A stretch of 62,000 bases of DNA from Chrysomallon squamiferum (taxonomy: Eukaryota; Mollusca; Gastropoda; Neomphalida; Peltospiridae): the NCBI GenBank assembly GCA_012295275.1, contig CM022676.1, positions 15,204,622 through 15,266,621 of the forward strand, read 5' to 3'. Below the pieces are notes generated by a model. The model made no database searches. It saw only the letters and a program-made list of their open reading frames with translations, and was not told the DNA's origin. This document shows, piece by piece, positions 11,501 to 26,350 of this stretch; positions within the stretch are counted from its first letter, which is position 1; every line of letters starts with the position of its first letter. A program made the translations under genes and the position numbers.

Positions 11501-11732
11501 TTGTTTCACGTTATCCAGTGTATATTCCTAATAACACGTTTTTCTTTAAAGTTTTACTGTATATTTCTAATAATGCTTATCTGTTTAAAGTTACCCTATA
11601 TATTTCCTAAATACACGTTTTTTGTTTAAAGTTTTCCGTATATTTTTGAATAATTCTTTTTGCTGAGAGTTTCACTGTATATTTCTAATAAAACTGTTTT
11701 GTTTAACGTTACCCTGCATATTTTCAAACAAT

Positions 11733-11772
<40 letters not shown>

Positions 11773-11966
11773 CTGTTTTTTAGGTATCCAGTATATTTTC
11801 CAATAATAAATTTGTGTTTAAAACTTCACTCTATATTTCTAATAAATACTTTTTGTTTAATATTACCCTGTATATTTGCTAATAATATGTATTTTGTTTA
11901 AAGTTTTACTCTATATTTCTAATAATACGTTTGTTTAACTTTACCCTGTATATTTTCAAGCAATTC

Positions 11967-12052
<86 letters not shown>

Positions 12053-12160
12053 TTCAATTTTGTTTTATGTTGTCCAGTATATTTTCTGATAATACGTTTT
12101 TTTTTAAAGTTATTCTGTGTATCTCTAATTATACGTTTTTGTTTAGTTACATTTTATATC
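8390..12160. repeat. Degenerate ~38-40-bp AT-rich satellite, copy A
   Basis: Tandem units containing TACGTTTTTGTTTAAAGTTA then CCCTGTATATTTTCTAATAA, with a shorter variant (TTTCACTGTATATTTCTAAT). From the length, about 90 units. Units are diverged, so the array is old. It contains a T-run (~11728-11771) and an (ATT)n tract (~11970-12052). Open frames here (for example 8384-8647, 8911-9264) merely read the repeat (FKVTLYIS...). No gene is seen. Confidence 0.95.
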
Positions 12161-13751
12161 TCTAATTATACGTTTTTGCTCAATTATACTCTCTATTCAC
12201 AATAAAAAAAAAAAATGGTTTCACGTTTCATTGTTTATTCCTAGTAAAACGTTTTGTTTAAACTTCCATTGCACATTTAAAATCATACGTTATTGTTTTA
12301 TTTTATTTTATATCTTTATTAATGTTTTAATTTATTATGCATCTTTACAACGAAATGTGACATACCATGTTGGGTGGTAATAAACATCAAACCTCTCTTA
12401 GTACTGTTCCCCGATTGTCTGACATAAACTTTACCGATTGGTGATATCACAAATAACATCAAAGCTGACTGGATGATTTAATGTTCTTAGTTTCACGACG
12501 TTAGTAAGTAACAGGTTTTTTTTTTTTTTTTTTTGCTCACGGGCTATGCTCACTGGACAAATAGTTACCAACAAGGTGACAAATAGGACAACTGTTCACC
12601 TTTAGGTTTTTAATTCATAAATTTGTATTTCATATTTTATTAATTAAAAAAACAAACAAATGGTTGATAGAAAAAAAAAATTAAAACAGTATTAATTACA
12701 CAATTCACTAAATTAAAGTTTTGAAGTTCCTATGGCCGTTTGTTTAAGAAGGGTGTTGCTTCTTAATGGGAAAGCTAATGAATACATGCCTGAAGATAAA
12801 ACACTATAAGTTATATCGCTAAAAAGGGAAGTCGATCAAAAATAATCGCTCTAGAGTATTTTACACATTTATAAAGAATTATCGTTTATTCAACATATCG
12901 TCTAATGTTCATATGCATTTTCAAACGATAGCGAGATAGCTATTTAAATTTAAAAAAATAATAATAACAGCAACAACAACAACAACAACAACAATAATAA
13001 TAATACATAAGATAAAAGATGACGAGTATGATATAATAATAAATAAATAAATGAATGAAGAAATAAATTAATGAATAAAAAGGACAAACAACTTAGACAG
13101 CAAAACGAGGTTGCATATTACTTCTGCTGGATTAATTTTCCTTCCTGACAAAAATTGTCGGCACGTGAAAACGTGACTCAAGTCATTTATCTTACAAGTC
13201 ACGGTTCTTCGGTGTCACTTCATAGAGATGATACACAGATAAACATATTTTTTTATTGTATATGGTTTTAATTTTTTTTTATATACATTTTTATTTTATT
13301 CTTTGACTGTGTAATTAATATGTACAGTGATAAACCAATAAAAAAAAAAAAAATGTACAACTAGAGGAGTAGAAGTGATAGTTTCAAGAATAAATAACAA
13401 AGAAGACTTTAAATTACAGTAAAATATGGCTGATTTTACTGTAGGTTAAATTCCACAAGAATAAATAAAAATTTAACTTCACCATATTAGATTTTAGCAC
13501 TAATACAACACTGCAATAAAATTACATAAACTGTTTCGAAGAATAGTGTAACATCATGCCTTTATATGTATTAAATCACCAAAAGTGTAAAAATTAACAT
13601 TTTCAAGCCATCATCTCCAATTTAAGTGTGTTTTACTATTAAACTACAAATATTACAGATTTTGAACATTTTATATCTTGAGGTCGTTTCAAGGTGTCGT
13701 GGGTAACAAAGTCAAATTCATGATCAAACAAAAGTTTGAAAGGATCTAAAA
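12160..13751. other. Non-coding 3' flank of unit A
   Basis: No gene is seen. The sequence matches 26490-28047 of unit B with few differences (roughly seven substitutions plus small indels in the ~500 bp checked near 12350-12850), clearly closer than the coding exon. It includes short AAC/AAT tracts near 12965-13010 and the start of the flank module described at 27380. Confidence 0.85.
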
Positions 13752-13951
13752 NNNNNNNNNNNNNNNNNNNNNNNNNNNNNNNNNNNNNNNNNNNNNNNNN
13801 NNNNNNNNNNNNNNNNNNNNNNNNNNNNNNNNNNNNNNNNNNNNNNNNNNNNNNNNNNNNNNNNNNNNNNNNNNNNNNNNNNNNNNNNNNNNNNNNNNNN
13901 NNNNNNNNNNNNNNNNNNNNNNNNNNNNNNNNNNNNNNNNNNNNNNNNNNN
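13752..13951. other. Assembly gap of exactly 200 N
   Basis: 200 consecutive N. A round number suggests a fixed-size scaffold join of unknown true length. It lies at the 3' end of unit A. The sequence right of the gap does not match what follows the same point in unit B (28048 on), so part of unit A's flank or more may be missing. Confidence 0.98.
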
Positions 13952-15913
<1,962 letters not shown>

Positions 15914-16202
15914 TACTTTGTCACACTCAACTCGCTATATCTTCACCGCCAATTAACGGAACTTTATAATTCTAAAACTGCCTTTAAAATTTCGTAAGTG
16001 CGTACTTTTCTGTAAATATATTTGTGTATGTGTTTGTTTTTGTGTGTGTATGTGTCTGTGTGTTTGGGTGTGTGTGTATATGTATGTATATGCATATGTA
16101 TGCATGCATGTATATGTGTTTGTATGTATGTATGTTTCCACTCGCTTAAACATACATACATCCATCAGTACAATAGTGAAGGATAAACAAAAAGTAACTG
16201 GT

Positions 16203-16222
16203 TTCTGGTTTCTTTGTTTCAG
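16203..16222 (+). other. Predicted 3' splice site in the 5' UTR of copy B
   Basis: Same pyrimidine tract and AG as at 283-301 in copy A, ending at 16222, about 220 bp before the start codon. Confidence 0.45.
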
Positions 16223-16445
16223 TGTGCTATTAAGGAGTTTTGTTTACTTCACAAAATAAAGTTATACCGAAACGTGTAAACCTAAACTGAAAGGTCAAAA
16301 CATGAATTGAAACTGGAAAAAACCCATCTTGTACACCAAAAGACAAGGTGAAACATTAAACATAACGGTAAAATGAAACAAGTGGCATTAATAAATTAAG
16401 CAGTCAGAGAACAAACTGAAAGACACGTGAAATAACAAAAGCATA

Positions 16446-19400
16446 ATGTGTTCAAAATACGGAGGAGTAAATGATTCTTACCTTGAGGACATACAGGAGA
16501 AGGACGATGAAACATTGCAGTTTGAACTGAATAAACAGAAGGATGATGATGAAAAACTGCAGTTTGAACTGAATGAATTGAAGGATGATGATGAAACACA
16601 GCTGTTTGATCATAAAAAATTGAAGGAGAAGAATGATGAAGCACTGCTGCTTGAACTGAACGAATTGAAGGAGAAAGACAATGAAAAACTGTTGTATAAA
16701 CTCAAGGATAGACAAAAACAGTTTTTCAGACTTCTCACTCAAAGAAGACTTTCGTCAAGTGATGTGTGTTTGATAACAAAATTACTAGCAAAGTCGTGCA
16801 GCTGCGAAGTTCACACAGAACAAGTATTTAACCTTCTACTTGATGTCGAGAGATCGCTGTTTTTAGAACGCACCATTCCGCCACTGTTGAGGGAGATATC
16901 TGCTGATTGTTCAGTAGCTGCTGAGAGAATGTCTCTTTCATTTATAGCCGATGTTCTTGACCTGCTTGTACAGTTATCACTGCGGCTGCCTCATACCATC
17001 GTAGAGGTTGCAGGAGTTAACTCTCTTGTAGATTACGCTGTTGCCAGTTTAAGAAAACGTGGGTTGTCTGTCCCTGAGACGATACACATGAAAACAAAAC
17101 AACTCTTAGAACTGAAAACGTCAATGATGAAAAAGGCTCAAAGTGACATACTAACAGCAGGAAAGAAACCGACACTTCCGAATGACTTCAGAAGAATTCC
17201 AGTGATGCCAACATACGATGACATTTATCGCACAAACGCGCCCTTCCTTCGCAGGATGGAGAAAAGAGGTGCGTACTACGATCTCCACGACTACCTCGAT
17301 GTACAGTTCAGACTGTTGAGGGAAGATTTCATTCAGCCGTTGTACGAAGCTATTCATGAATATGTGTCGTTTGACAACCATCCAGATAAGAGTGTTTCTC
17401 TTCGGACGTATAAAGGTGTTACAATACTAAATTCAGAATTCAAAAATGCAAAGTTCGTGCATACTGTGACATTTGACACAAGGAAACTGAAAGACATCCA
17501 GTGGGAGTACACGAAACGACTGAAATATGGTTCTCTGGTTTGTCTGTCGAGCAACGGTTTCAAAACGTTTACCATTGCAACTATTGAATCGGGGCCTACA
17601 AAGCATCACAGAGGTGTAGTCACAGTTGAGATTTTTGAACAGCATGTTGTAGGCAACACGGAAATCGATTTGACGAAGCCGATGGTGATGTTGGAAACAC
17701 CGGCTTACTTTGAAGCGTATCGCTACGTCTTGTCATCTCTGCGGAATATTAACAAGCTTCCGTTCGAGGAATACATTGTGCACTGTACAACTGAAGTGAA
17801 ACAGCCAGCCTACCTGAGAGACAAAGAAAATGTTCACTATCAATTCCAGAACAAGACTAAGACAGCTCAGGTTACAAAAAAGAGAAATATGATTAAAATT
17901 TCGTCCAGGAAACCTCTGACTACCCGACGACAAGTATTTTCAGGTATTTTCAGTGAAGAAGCAGACGATGAGGATGAGAGCCACAAAGGCGTTCCTGTTC
18001 TGAATCTGAACAAGTGGCCCCAGCCAGAGACTCTGAAACTGGAGGCGGCTCAGTTCAAGGCGTTTCAACAAGCCCTGACCAAAGAATTTGTCCTCATTCA
18101 GGGCCCTCCAGGAACGGGAAAAACATACATAGGACTTAAAATAATAGAAACTTTATTAAGAAACAAAGAAGTCTGGAAAGGACACGGAGAAGATCCCATT
18201 TTAGTTCTGTGTTATACGAATCACGCTTTGGACCAATTCCTTGAAGGAATCCTCGAGTTTGAGAAAGAACATCTCGTTCGTGTTGGAAAAAGAAGTAAGA
18301 ATGAAAAAGTTAAAACTTATGAAATCCAGGAAATGCGGGAAAAGTTTGATATTCACGGACAAGATTGCGACGCGTTGAAAACTGATTATATTGAGTGTCA
18401 GAAAAGTCTTCTTGAGAAAAAAAAGCAACATGAGATGATAGATAACGGATTAGTGAGAAATCTGTATCTGAGAGGATCATGTTAAAGAGACGCATTATGA
18501 CCAACTCGTACATACTCCTTTTAGAGACTGGTTCCTACCTGTATGGCTCGGAATACTTATTCCTCTTCCAACAAAATTGTATAAATTCCACGGCAGTTCA
18601 GAAAAATTTCAGGATGATCAGTACGAGCAAACAAAAAACAGAAAACATTACAGACCTTTGCCCACTCGGCCTGGCATTTTACTCATTGACTTCGACACAG
18701 TTTTTAGAGAGATTTCACACAGTAAAAGTTCTGTTTTGATCACAAACATGAAGTCACGGTCGAGGATGTCAGAAAGAGAAGCTGACGCAGTAGAAGATAT
18801 CTGTTTACTCTCACCCAGAAATCGGTGGCGTCTTTACAGGTTGTGGGTGCAACATCTGAAAGAGCAAACTGAGTCAGAGATAGAAGAGCTGCATGAAAGA
18901 GTCAGTGCTGCTGGAGAAACATACAGAACGGCGAAGCAGGACGCGGACCAGAGAGTGATGAGAAGATGTTCTGTGGTAGGAATGACAACGAGTGCTGCTG
19001 CTCGTTATCAGAAGGTTTTAGAAGAAATTAAACCAAGAATCATCATCATTGAGGAAGCTGCAGAAGTTCTGGAAGGCCACGTGATTGCATCACTCAATTC
19101 AGGATGTCAGCATCTGATTCTGATCGGAGACCATCAGCAGCTGCGACCAAGTCCCGCTGTTTACGCACTCGCAAAACGATATAACCTGGAGTTATCGTTA
19201 TTTGAACGAATGGTTAACAACGGCTTGGAGTGTGTGTGTCTTGAGCAACAGCACAGAATGCGGCCCTGTATTTCCAGAATCATGAAACACATCTATCCTC
19301 ATCTCAGAGATCACCCTTCTGTTGAGAAATACCCGGATGTCCTGGGTGTGTGTACCAATGTATTTTTCATAAACCATTGTGAAAATGAAAAAAAAAATGA

Positions 19401-22400
19401 CGAGCTCGTGAGTCATTTGAACGTGTTTGAAGCGGAATATATTATAGCGCTCTGTCGCTACCTCTTGAAACAAGATTATCATCCAAAGGAAATCACAATC
19501 TTAACTACGTATTCAGCTCAGGTCGTCTATCTGAAGAAGAATATGAAAGACAAAACATTTTTAGGTGTCACTGTCACAGATGTTGACAATTACCAAGGAG
19601 AGGAGAATGATATCATACTGCTGTCTTTGGTACGCAGCAATCTGGAGGGGAGTATTGGCTTTCTGAAAACAGACAACCGAGTGTGTGTAGCTCTTTCCAG
19701 AGCTAGAATGGGACTTTACGTGATAGGAAACTTTACCCTGCTCGGTCAACAGAGTAAATTATGGAAAACCATTACTGACGATTTGAAATCGACCGACCAG
19801 CTCGGAAATGCTCTTGGTCTTTATTGTCGAAATCACGTCAATGAAGAAGGAATAAAAGCTGCGAAAGCAGAAGATTTCAGTTTGGCTCCTGAAGGAGGCT
19901 GCAGAAAGCAGTGCACGTTCAGACTGAACTGTGGTCACGTGTGTGAACTGGCGTGCCATCCAGCTGATCCACTTCATCTCAAATGCAAATGTCAGAAACC
20001 GTGTGAAAGAATTTTGTGTGAATTTCAACATAAATGTCCGCTTCTCTGTTTTGCAAAGTGCAGAGAGTGTGTCGCTCCCGTTACCAAGGTGATACCAGCG
20101 TGTGGACACAAACAAGAAATTCCTTGCTCTGCCGATGCAAGTACAATCAAGTGCATGCAGCTAGTAAGGCATGTTGGTTTCTACTGCGGGCACGAAATTG
20201 AGGTGGTTTGTCACGAACAAGACACCGCCGTTTGTAATGCAAAATGCCTGACCGTTTTAAAATGTGGTCATGAAATTGAAGTGGTTTGTCATGAACGAGA
20301 CAACGCCATTTGTAATGTGAAATGCAGCACCGTTTTGGAATGTGGTCATGAAATTGAAGTGCTTTGCCATGAACGAGACAACGCTATTTGTAATATAAAA
20401 TGCAGCACCGTTTTGAAATGTGGTCATATTTGTCGTGGTAGTTGTCACGAATGTGTTCAAGGTCGACTTCACGTTGCTTGCAAGGAGAAATGCAGGAAAC
20501 GTCTGCTGTGTGGACACGAATGTGTCAGTGACTGTTCTACGTGTCCACTTTGTCCTCTGCCGTGTGAGAACAGCTGTGTCCATCTATCCTGTGAAAGGTC
20601 ATGTGGTGATCCGTGTACAATGTGCCGTGAAAACTGCGAGTTCACCTGCAAGGGAAGGACCATTCGTAGACGATGTTGTGATGTGTGGAATGCGCCACGC
20701 TCCAAAAAGCAGTGTATAAAGAAGCTGTCGTGTCAGCACAAATGCATTGGTCTGGTAGGAGAAAAATGTCCTGATCTTTGTCGAGTTTGTAACAGAGATG
20801 AAGTGAAAGCTTTGCAGACTGATAAACGAAATTACTCTCTGTTTGTGCAGCTCGAAGACTGCGGACATATCTTTGAGGTGCAAGCTCTCGACAAGCTGAT
20901 GGAGTCGAAATCCAACAGAATCCAGTTGAAACGTTGTCCACGCTGCAACGTGGTCATTAGACATAGTGGAAGATATAGAGACGTCATCAAACAGACTTTA
21001 CTGGACGTAGATTATATCAAGCATGAATTAATAAAGCAGGAAGAAAAGGACTATTACGAAAGACAAAGGTTAATCAGTTTGCGTCAGAAGCTTATGGCTC
21101 TTAGAAATAACTGTCGTACGTTTAAAACATATTTTCGTAAGATGGGGATGAGTGAACATGATAAAGACGTGGATCGTTTCCAGACATGGATATTGAAACA
21201 CAGAAGAATATTTACGAAGCAGGAGGAATTCGATGCAGACAATGAAACGAAAAGACTGAAACTGCTAATCGATCTAAAATCAGCTTCAGACGACGGCATC
21301 GAGTCACAGAAAATCACAGACAATACAAATGATGTTACTGATGTAATTAAAAAGTTCGCTATGGATGGAAATGCCTTTACTCCAGAACGTCAAGAAATAG
21401 TTAAATCTCGGACTCCTTTCCTTCCTTCGAGTGAAATATCTCTTCGTTACATCTCCACAGACAAAATTACCATGAATTTCAGTATGGAAGGTTGGCTGAA
21501 ATGTCCAGCAGGTAAGAACACTGTATTTGTTGATCTCTGTTTTGACTAAAAGCTTGTAAATGTCTCCACATTTACACATTTAAAACAACGTCAAATAGTG
21601 TTTTATTAATATCGAAATATTTTCTATTTCTGGTTAAAGTACTAAATTTATATATCTCATTTTTTGCTGATTCACATTTTTCCAGGTAATTCATATTTCC
21701 ATTCTATCTATTTTGTTTATAAAAATAATGGTATTTATTTATTTATTTATTTATTAATTTCTTTATTTAGATAGTTATTTTCAGTTATTATTTCTTTGCT
21801 TTATTTCTGTTTTTTTCTTAATTTCTTTTTCCTTTAACTGTTTTTTTTTTTTTTCTTCTTTTTTCTGTTGCCTTCGACCTAGATCTAGTAACCTTTACGA
21901 TAAAGATGGTTCAGTCCCTATGTCCAGCTATTCCATAGAATATATAAAAATGTTTATTTAGAGCACACCCTGACAGAAATTATAATTCTAGGATCATATT
22001 TGTGTTTCAGGGCATATCTATTTTGACTATTTCGGGAAGAATGCAGAGTGCGAAATCTGTTCCAGTACAAGAAAAGATGTGGTATCCTCCGAAATGACGT
22101 CCAAGAGTGATGCTAACAGTAGGGCGCCAGATGCAAATACTAACAATGTGACGTCAGAGAGAAATATTGATGGAAGGGTGTCAGACAGAAATACGAGCCG
22201 AACTGCGACAGACAGAGACACTAACAACAGGACATCGGACAAATATAAGTCGTCACACAGAGATGCTAAAACAAGGGCGTCACACAGAGGTTCTGAAAGA
22301 AGAGCTGCAGACACATACACAAAAGGAAGAGCATCAGAGAGAGATACTAACAGTAGGGCGGCAGACAAAGATGTTAAGACTAGGCTGTCAGACAGAAATA

Positions 22401-22483
22401 CTAATATAATGGCGAGAGACAGAATTACTGACAGATGGTTGTCAGACAGATATACAAATGGAATAGCATCAGAGAGATACTAA
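16446..22483 (+). CDS. ZNFX1-like helicase, copy B (two exons, one frameshift in exon 1, early stop in exon 2)
   Basis: Exons 16446-21511 and 22011-22483. Same architecture as copy A: acidic Leu repeats, ZNFX1 N-terminal region, Walker A GPPGTGKT (~18102-18125), motif II EEAAEV, GDHQQL, EQQHRMRP, NYQGEENDI, ALSRARMG, NFX1 zinc fingers (three 26-aa units), and the split RZ finger. It has CAG where copy A has TAG, and A8 where copy A has A9, so the frame is open from 16446 to 18485. A one-base insertion at 18471-18477 then gives TAA 18483-18485. The downstream frame is uninterrupted to the donor (first ATG 18577). Discounting the insertion, exon 1 has 1688 codons plus one base, exactly 52 codons fewer than copy A, i.e. 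two zinc-finger units. Unless corrected, translation would end before motif II. Paralogue, divergent haplotype or decaying gene remain possible. Confidence 0.88.
18471..18477 (+). other. +1 insertion frameshift in copy B
   Basis: Copy B reads ctgagaggatcatgttaa where copy A reads ctgacaggtcatgttaaa; one base is extra together with a substitution. It is not in a homopolymer, so it is less easily explained by sequencing error than the A9 run of copy A. It ends the frame at 18483-18485. Confidence 0.85.
20185..20418 (+). repeat. Three 78-bp (26-aa) NFX1-type zinc-finger units, copy B
   Basis: Units start at 20185, 20263 and 20341 and are followed by CGHICRGSC at 20419. All retain Cys 1, 9, 17 and 21. 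Unlike copy A units 2-5, the three are visibly diverged from each other (QDTAVCNAKCLT, RDNAICNVKCST, RDNAICNIKCST). Confidence 0.95.
21512..22010 (+). other. Intron 1 of copy B (phase 1, GT-AG, 499 bp)
   Basis: Donor GCAG|GTAAG at 21512 and acceptor TTTGTGTTTCAG ending at 22010, the same sites as copy A. It is shorter mainly because the (TTTA)n and T tracts are reduced. Confidence 0.85.
22011..22483 (+). CDS. Exon 2 of copy B as read: RZ finger end plus shortened tail
   Basis: Identical RZ half (HIYFDYFGKNAECEIC) then the Asp/Arg/Ser-rich tail, ending at TAA 22481-22483. The stop results from loss of two bases relative to copy A (agagagatac against agagagagatac), so copy B keeps about 157 residues of exon 2 instead of 522. 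Confidence 0.75.
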
Positions 22484-23533
22484 CAGTAGGGCGGCAGACA
22501 AAGCTAATGACAGAAGGGCATCAGACAAAGCTAATGACAGAATGGCATCAGACAAAGCTAATGACAGAAGTGCATCAGACAGAGATACTTGCAGATTGAC
22601 GTCAGACGGAGGTGCTAGCAGAAGGGCGTCAGATCGACATTATAACCGTAAAGTGTTTGTCAACCACACTAACAGAATGGCATCAGATGAAGGTACGTCA
22701 GTGGGAGATACCAACAGAAGAGAGTCAGACAGAGACACTAACAGAAGAGAGTCAGACAGAGATACTAACAGAAGAGAGTCAGCCAGAGATACTAATAGTA
22801 GGGAGTCAGACAGAGATACTAACAATAGGCCGTCAGACAGAGATACTAACAATAGGATGGCAGACAGAGATAGTAACCGTGGGCCGTCAGATAGAGTTTC
22901 ATCCACAGTGGAGGCTGAAATCACACTTTCAGATATTCAGATGGAAAAATCACACGTAACACGTTCAGACACCAATTACACAACAACGGAAAAAGACAAG
23001 GATATTTGCAGAACAAATCGAAACAGGAATAATCCCCAAATAATTCCAGACCATACAGAGAAAGAGATGTTACGAAAGAAAATACGGAGAAAGATCATCT
23101 CAGAAGAAAATCCGAGAGCGATTATCCAAGAGCAGATAAAGACAGATCTTATCGTAAAACAAAGAGAGACGAGTATTTTCAGAATACAAATAAAGACAAC
23201 AATTATCCCAGAGAAATTAAAACGACGGATTATCCTAGAGGAAACTTTCACAGAGATTATCAAGGAGAAAAGAGATTCAAGAATTATGCCAGAGAAACGA
23301 AACCCAAGGATTGCATCAGACCAAAAACTTGCACCTATTATCGAGGAGGAGAGAAATTGAATGATCATCCGAAAATTACATCAGAACTGGATTATCGAGT
23401 AACCAACACAGACAGGCGTAATATCCAGGGAAACTCAGACAGAATCTCCAGACTGGATTCGCCTGATACAGACGACACTGTGACGGGACAAAGAAAAGAA
23501 GCATTTAACAGTGACAGAAGAAGTAGTCACTAA
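22484..23533 (+). pseudogene. Out-of-frame remainder of the copy B tail
   Basis: Homologous to copy A 6770-7840. After the 2-bp deletion the matching frame is shifted (open from ~22497). A 1-bp deletion near 23035 (aatccccaaat against aatccctcaaat) shifts it again, and the matching frame ends at TAA 23531-23533, six codons earlier than in copy A. Because the repeats lack stops in several frames, an alternative frame stays open to 23360. Three 27-bp units lie at 22500-22580. Confidence 0.8.
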
Positions 23534-23546
23534 ATGAGCAGAGAAA

Positions 23547-23552
23547 AATAAA
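23547..23552 (+). promoter_or_regulatory. Polyadenylation signal, copy B
   Basis: AATAAA equivalent to that of copy A at 7852-7857, here no longer overlapping the frame's stop codon. Confidence 0.4.
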
Positions 23553-23646
23553 GACGAAAGAAAACAAGTAATCACAATTATCAATTTATTTTAATGTTCT
23601 CATACGTACACGTATACATATTATATGTAAAGACATACAACCATGG

Positions 23647-23704
<58 letters not shown>

Positions 23705-23843
23705 TGGTTGAGAACCACAAAATACATTGCGAATATATATATATACATATACACACATCCATTTATACGTAAAAGATGTACACACAATCACCACAGATAC
23801 CTATTCACATATTTGATAATTTATTTTGTCGTTCTCAACCAGT
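23647..23843. repeat. Microsatellite and inverted repeat, copy B
   Basis: TA then CA repeats (23647-23701), followed by inverted-repeat arms 23703-23728 and 23818-23843 that match the 26-bp arms of copy A with a few mismatches (aatacatt, tttgtcgtt). The spacer is 89 bp. Confidence 0.9.
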
Positions 23844-24059
23844 CAGAGTAAAAACAATGTATTTATTATTATTTTACAGAGTTGTTCAAAGTAAGGATTT
23901 TAACAGAAACGAAATCTGTGCGTGGTCAATTTCTACTTAAAACAACCATACGGAAACTGAAGAGAAGATTGAGAGGAGTATAGTGATGAAGTCGGTGACG
24001 ATGATGTTGATAATGTTGCTGCTGCTGATCTATATATATATATATATATATATAAAATA

Positions 24060-25965
24060 ATACGGTTTTCGTTTGAAGATGCACTGTATATTTAATAATA
24101 ACCTTTTCTTTAAAATTGCAATGCATATTTCTAACGGCACCTTTTTGTATTTATATATATAATAAAGTTACACCTTATAATTCTAGTAATATATTTTTGT
24201 TTAAAGTATAATTCTACTAACACATTTTTGCTTAGAGTTACACTGTACATTTCTATTAGCAAGTTTGTATTTAAATTACCCTGTAAGTTACTGATAAGAC
24301 ATTTTTCTTTAAGATTCACTTTACATTTCTAATACATTTTTTTGTTTGAAGTTATCCTCTGTATTTTCTAATTGTATGTATTTTGTTTTAATCGATCATC
24401 TGTTTTCTAATAATACGTTTTTGTCTAAAATGTCACTGTATATTTCTAATAATACATCTTTGTTTACAGTTACCCAGTAGAATTCTAAGAAAACGTTTTT
24501 GTTTAAAGTTCCCCTATATATATATATATATATATATATAATCCTATTAATATATTTTTGTTTAAAGTTTCACTGTATATTTCTAATAATATTTTTGTTT
24601 GAAAAGTATATTTTTCGTTTATTGTTTAACTGTATATATTTCTAATAAGACATTTTGTTTTAAGTTTTACTGTATATTTCTAATAATACTATCTTGTTTA
24701 AAGTTACCCTGTATATATTCCTAATAATGCGTTTTTAATTAAAGTTACCCTGTGTATTCTCTAATAATACGTTTTTGTTTAAAGTTATCCTGTATATTTT
24801 CTAATAATACGTGTTTTGTTTAACGTTACTCAGTATATATTCCTAATAATACTTTTTTGTTTAAAGTTACCCTGTATATTTTCTAATAATATGTTTTTGT
24901 TTAAAGTTACCCTGAATATTCTGTAATAATACAAGTTTGTTTAAAATTACCATGCATATTTTCTAATAATACTTTTTTGTTTAAACTGTCAGTGTGTATT
25001 TCTAGTAAATCGTTTTTGTTCGATATTAACCTGTATATTTTCTAACAACTCGTGTTTTGTTTAAAGTTACCCTGTATACTTTATAATAATACATTTTTGT
25101 TTAAGTTTCTCTGTATATTTCTAATGATATGTTTTCCTTTAAAGTTATGCTGTATATTTTCTTATAATACATCTTTGTTTAAAGTTAACCTGTATATTCT
25201 CTAATATTACGTTTTTGTCTAAAGATGTGTTTCAAATTTTCTGATAATACATTGTTGTTTAAATTCACCATCTATATTTTTTAATAATACGTTGTTGTTT
25301 AAAGTGATCCTACATTTTCTAATAATACATTTTTGCTTAAAGCTGCACTATATATTTCTAATAAATCTTGTTTGTTTAACGTTACCCTGTATATTTTCTG
25401 ATAATAATTCGTGTTTTGTTTAACGTTATGAAGTATATATTCCTAATAAGGTTTTTGTTTAAAATTTTACTCTATATTTCTTATAATGCTTATCTGTTTA
25501 AAGTTACCCTATATATTTCCTAAATATACGTGTTTTGTTTAAAATTGCCTCTATGTTTTTGAATAATTTTCTTGGCTGAGAGTTTCACTGTATATTTCTA
25601 ATAATTTTTTGTTTTTTTTTTAGGTATCCAATATCTTTTCCAATAATAGATATTTATTTAAAACTTCACTCTATAGTTCTAATAAATACTTTTTGTTTAA
25701 TATTACCCTGTATATTTTCTAATAATATGCATTTTGTTTAACGTTATCCAGTGTATATTGCTAATAACACGTTTTTCTTTAAAGTTTTACTGTATATTTC
25801 TAATAATGCTTATCTGTTTAAAGTTACCCTATATATTTCCTATATACACGTTTTTTGTTTAAAGTTTTCCGTATATTTTTGAATAATTCTTTTTGCTCAG
25901 AGTTTCACTGTATATTTCTAATAAAACTGTTTTGTTTAACGTTACCCTGCATATTTTCAAAGAAT

Positions 25966-26003
<38 letters not shown>

Positions 26004-26286
26004 TTTTTTAGGTATCCAGTATATTTTCCAATGATAAATTTGTGTTTAAAACTTCACTCTATATTTCTAATAAATACTTTTTGTTTAATATTACCCTGTA
26101 TATTTTCTAATAATATGTATTTTGTTTTAAAGTTTTACTCTATTAATGTTTCTTTTTAAAGTTTTAATACAGACTTGTTTAAAAAATCCTGTATATTTTC
26201 TAACTATCTGTTCTTGATTAAAGTTGCCTGCATATTTTCGAATAATACGTTTGTTTAACTTTACCCTGTATATTTTCAAGCAATTC

Positions 26287-26350
<64 letters not shown>

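Larger units (their letters stand above)
1..13751 (+). repeat. Tandem unit A (first copy of ~15.9-kb duplication)
   Basis: Window base 1 matches base 15914, and homology runs colinearly through the ZNFX1-like gene, the inverted repeat, the ~40-bp satellite and the 3' flank until the N gap at 13752, whose left edge (ending ggatctaaaa) matches base ~28046. Direct comparison by eye shows indels in the 5' flank, microsatellites and satellite, but only two 78-bp units plus two single-base shifts of indel in exon 1. The true left end may lie outside the window. Confidence 0.95.

Noticed and set aside
8384-11610. Open frames of 64-117 codons rich in F, L, Y and S in the satellite
   Set aside because: They read the ~40-bp satellite; peptide repeats (FKVTLYIS) follow the DNA unit, with no splice or start context.
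8390-12160. CRISPR-like spaced repeats
   Set aside because: Units are contiguous and degenerate without unique spacers, and the DNA is eukaryotic.
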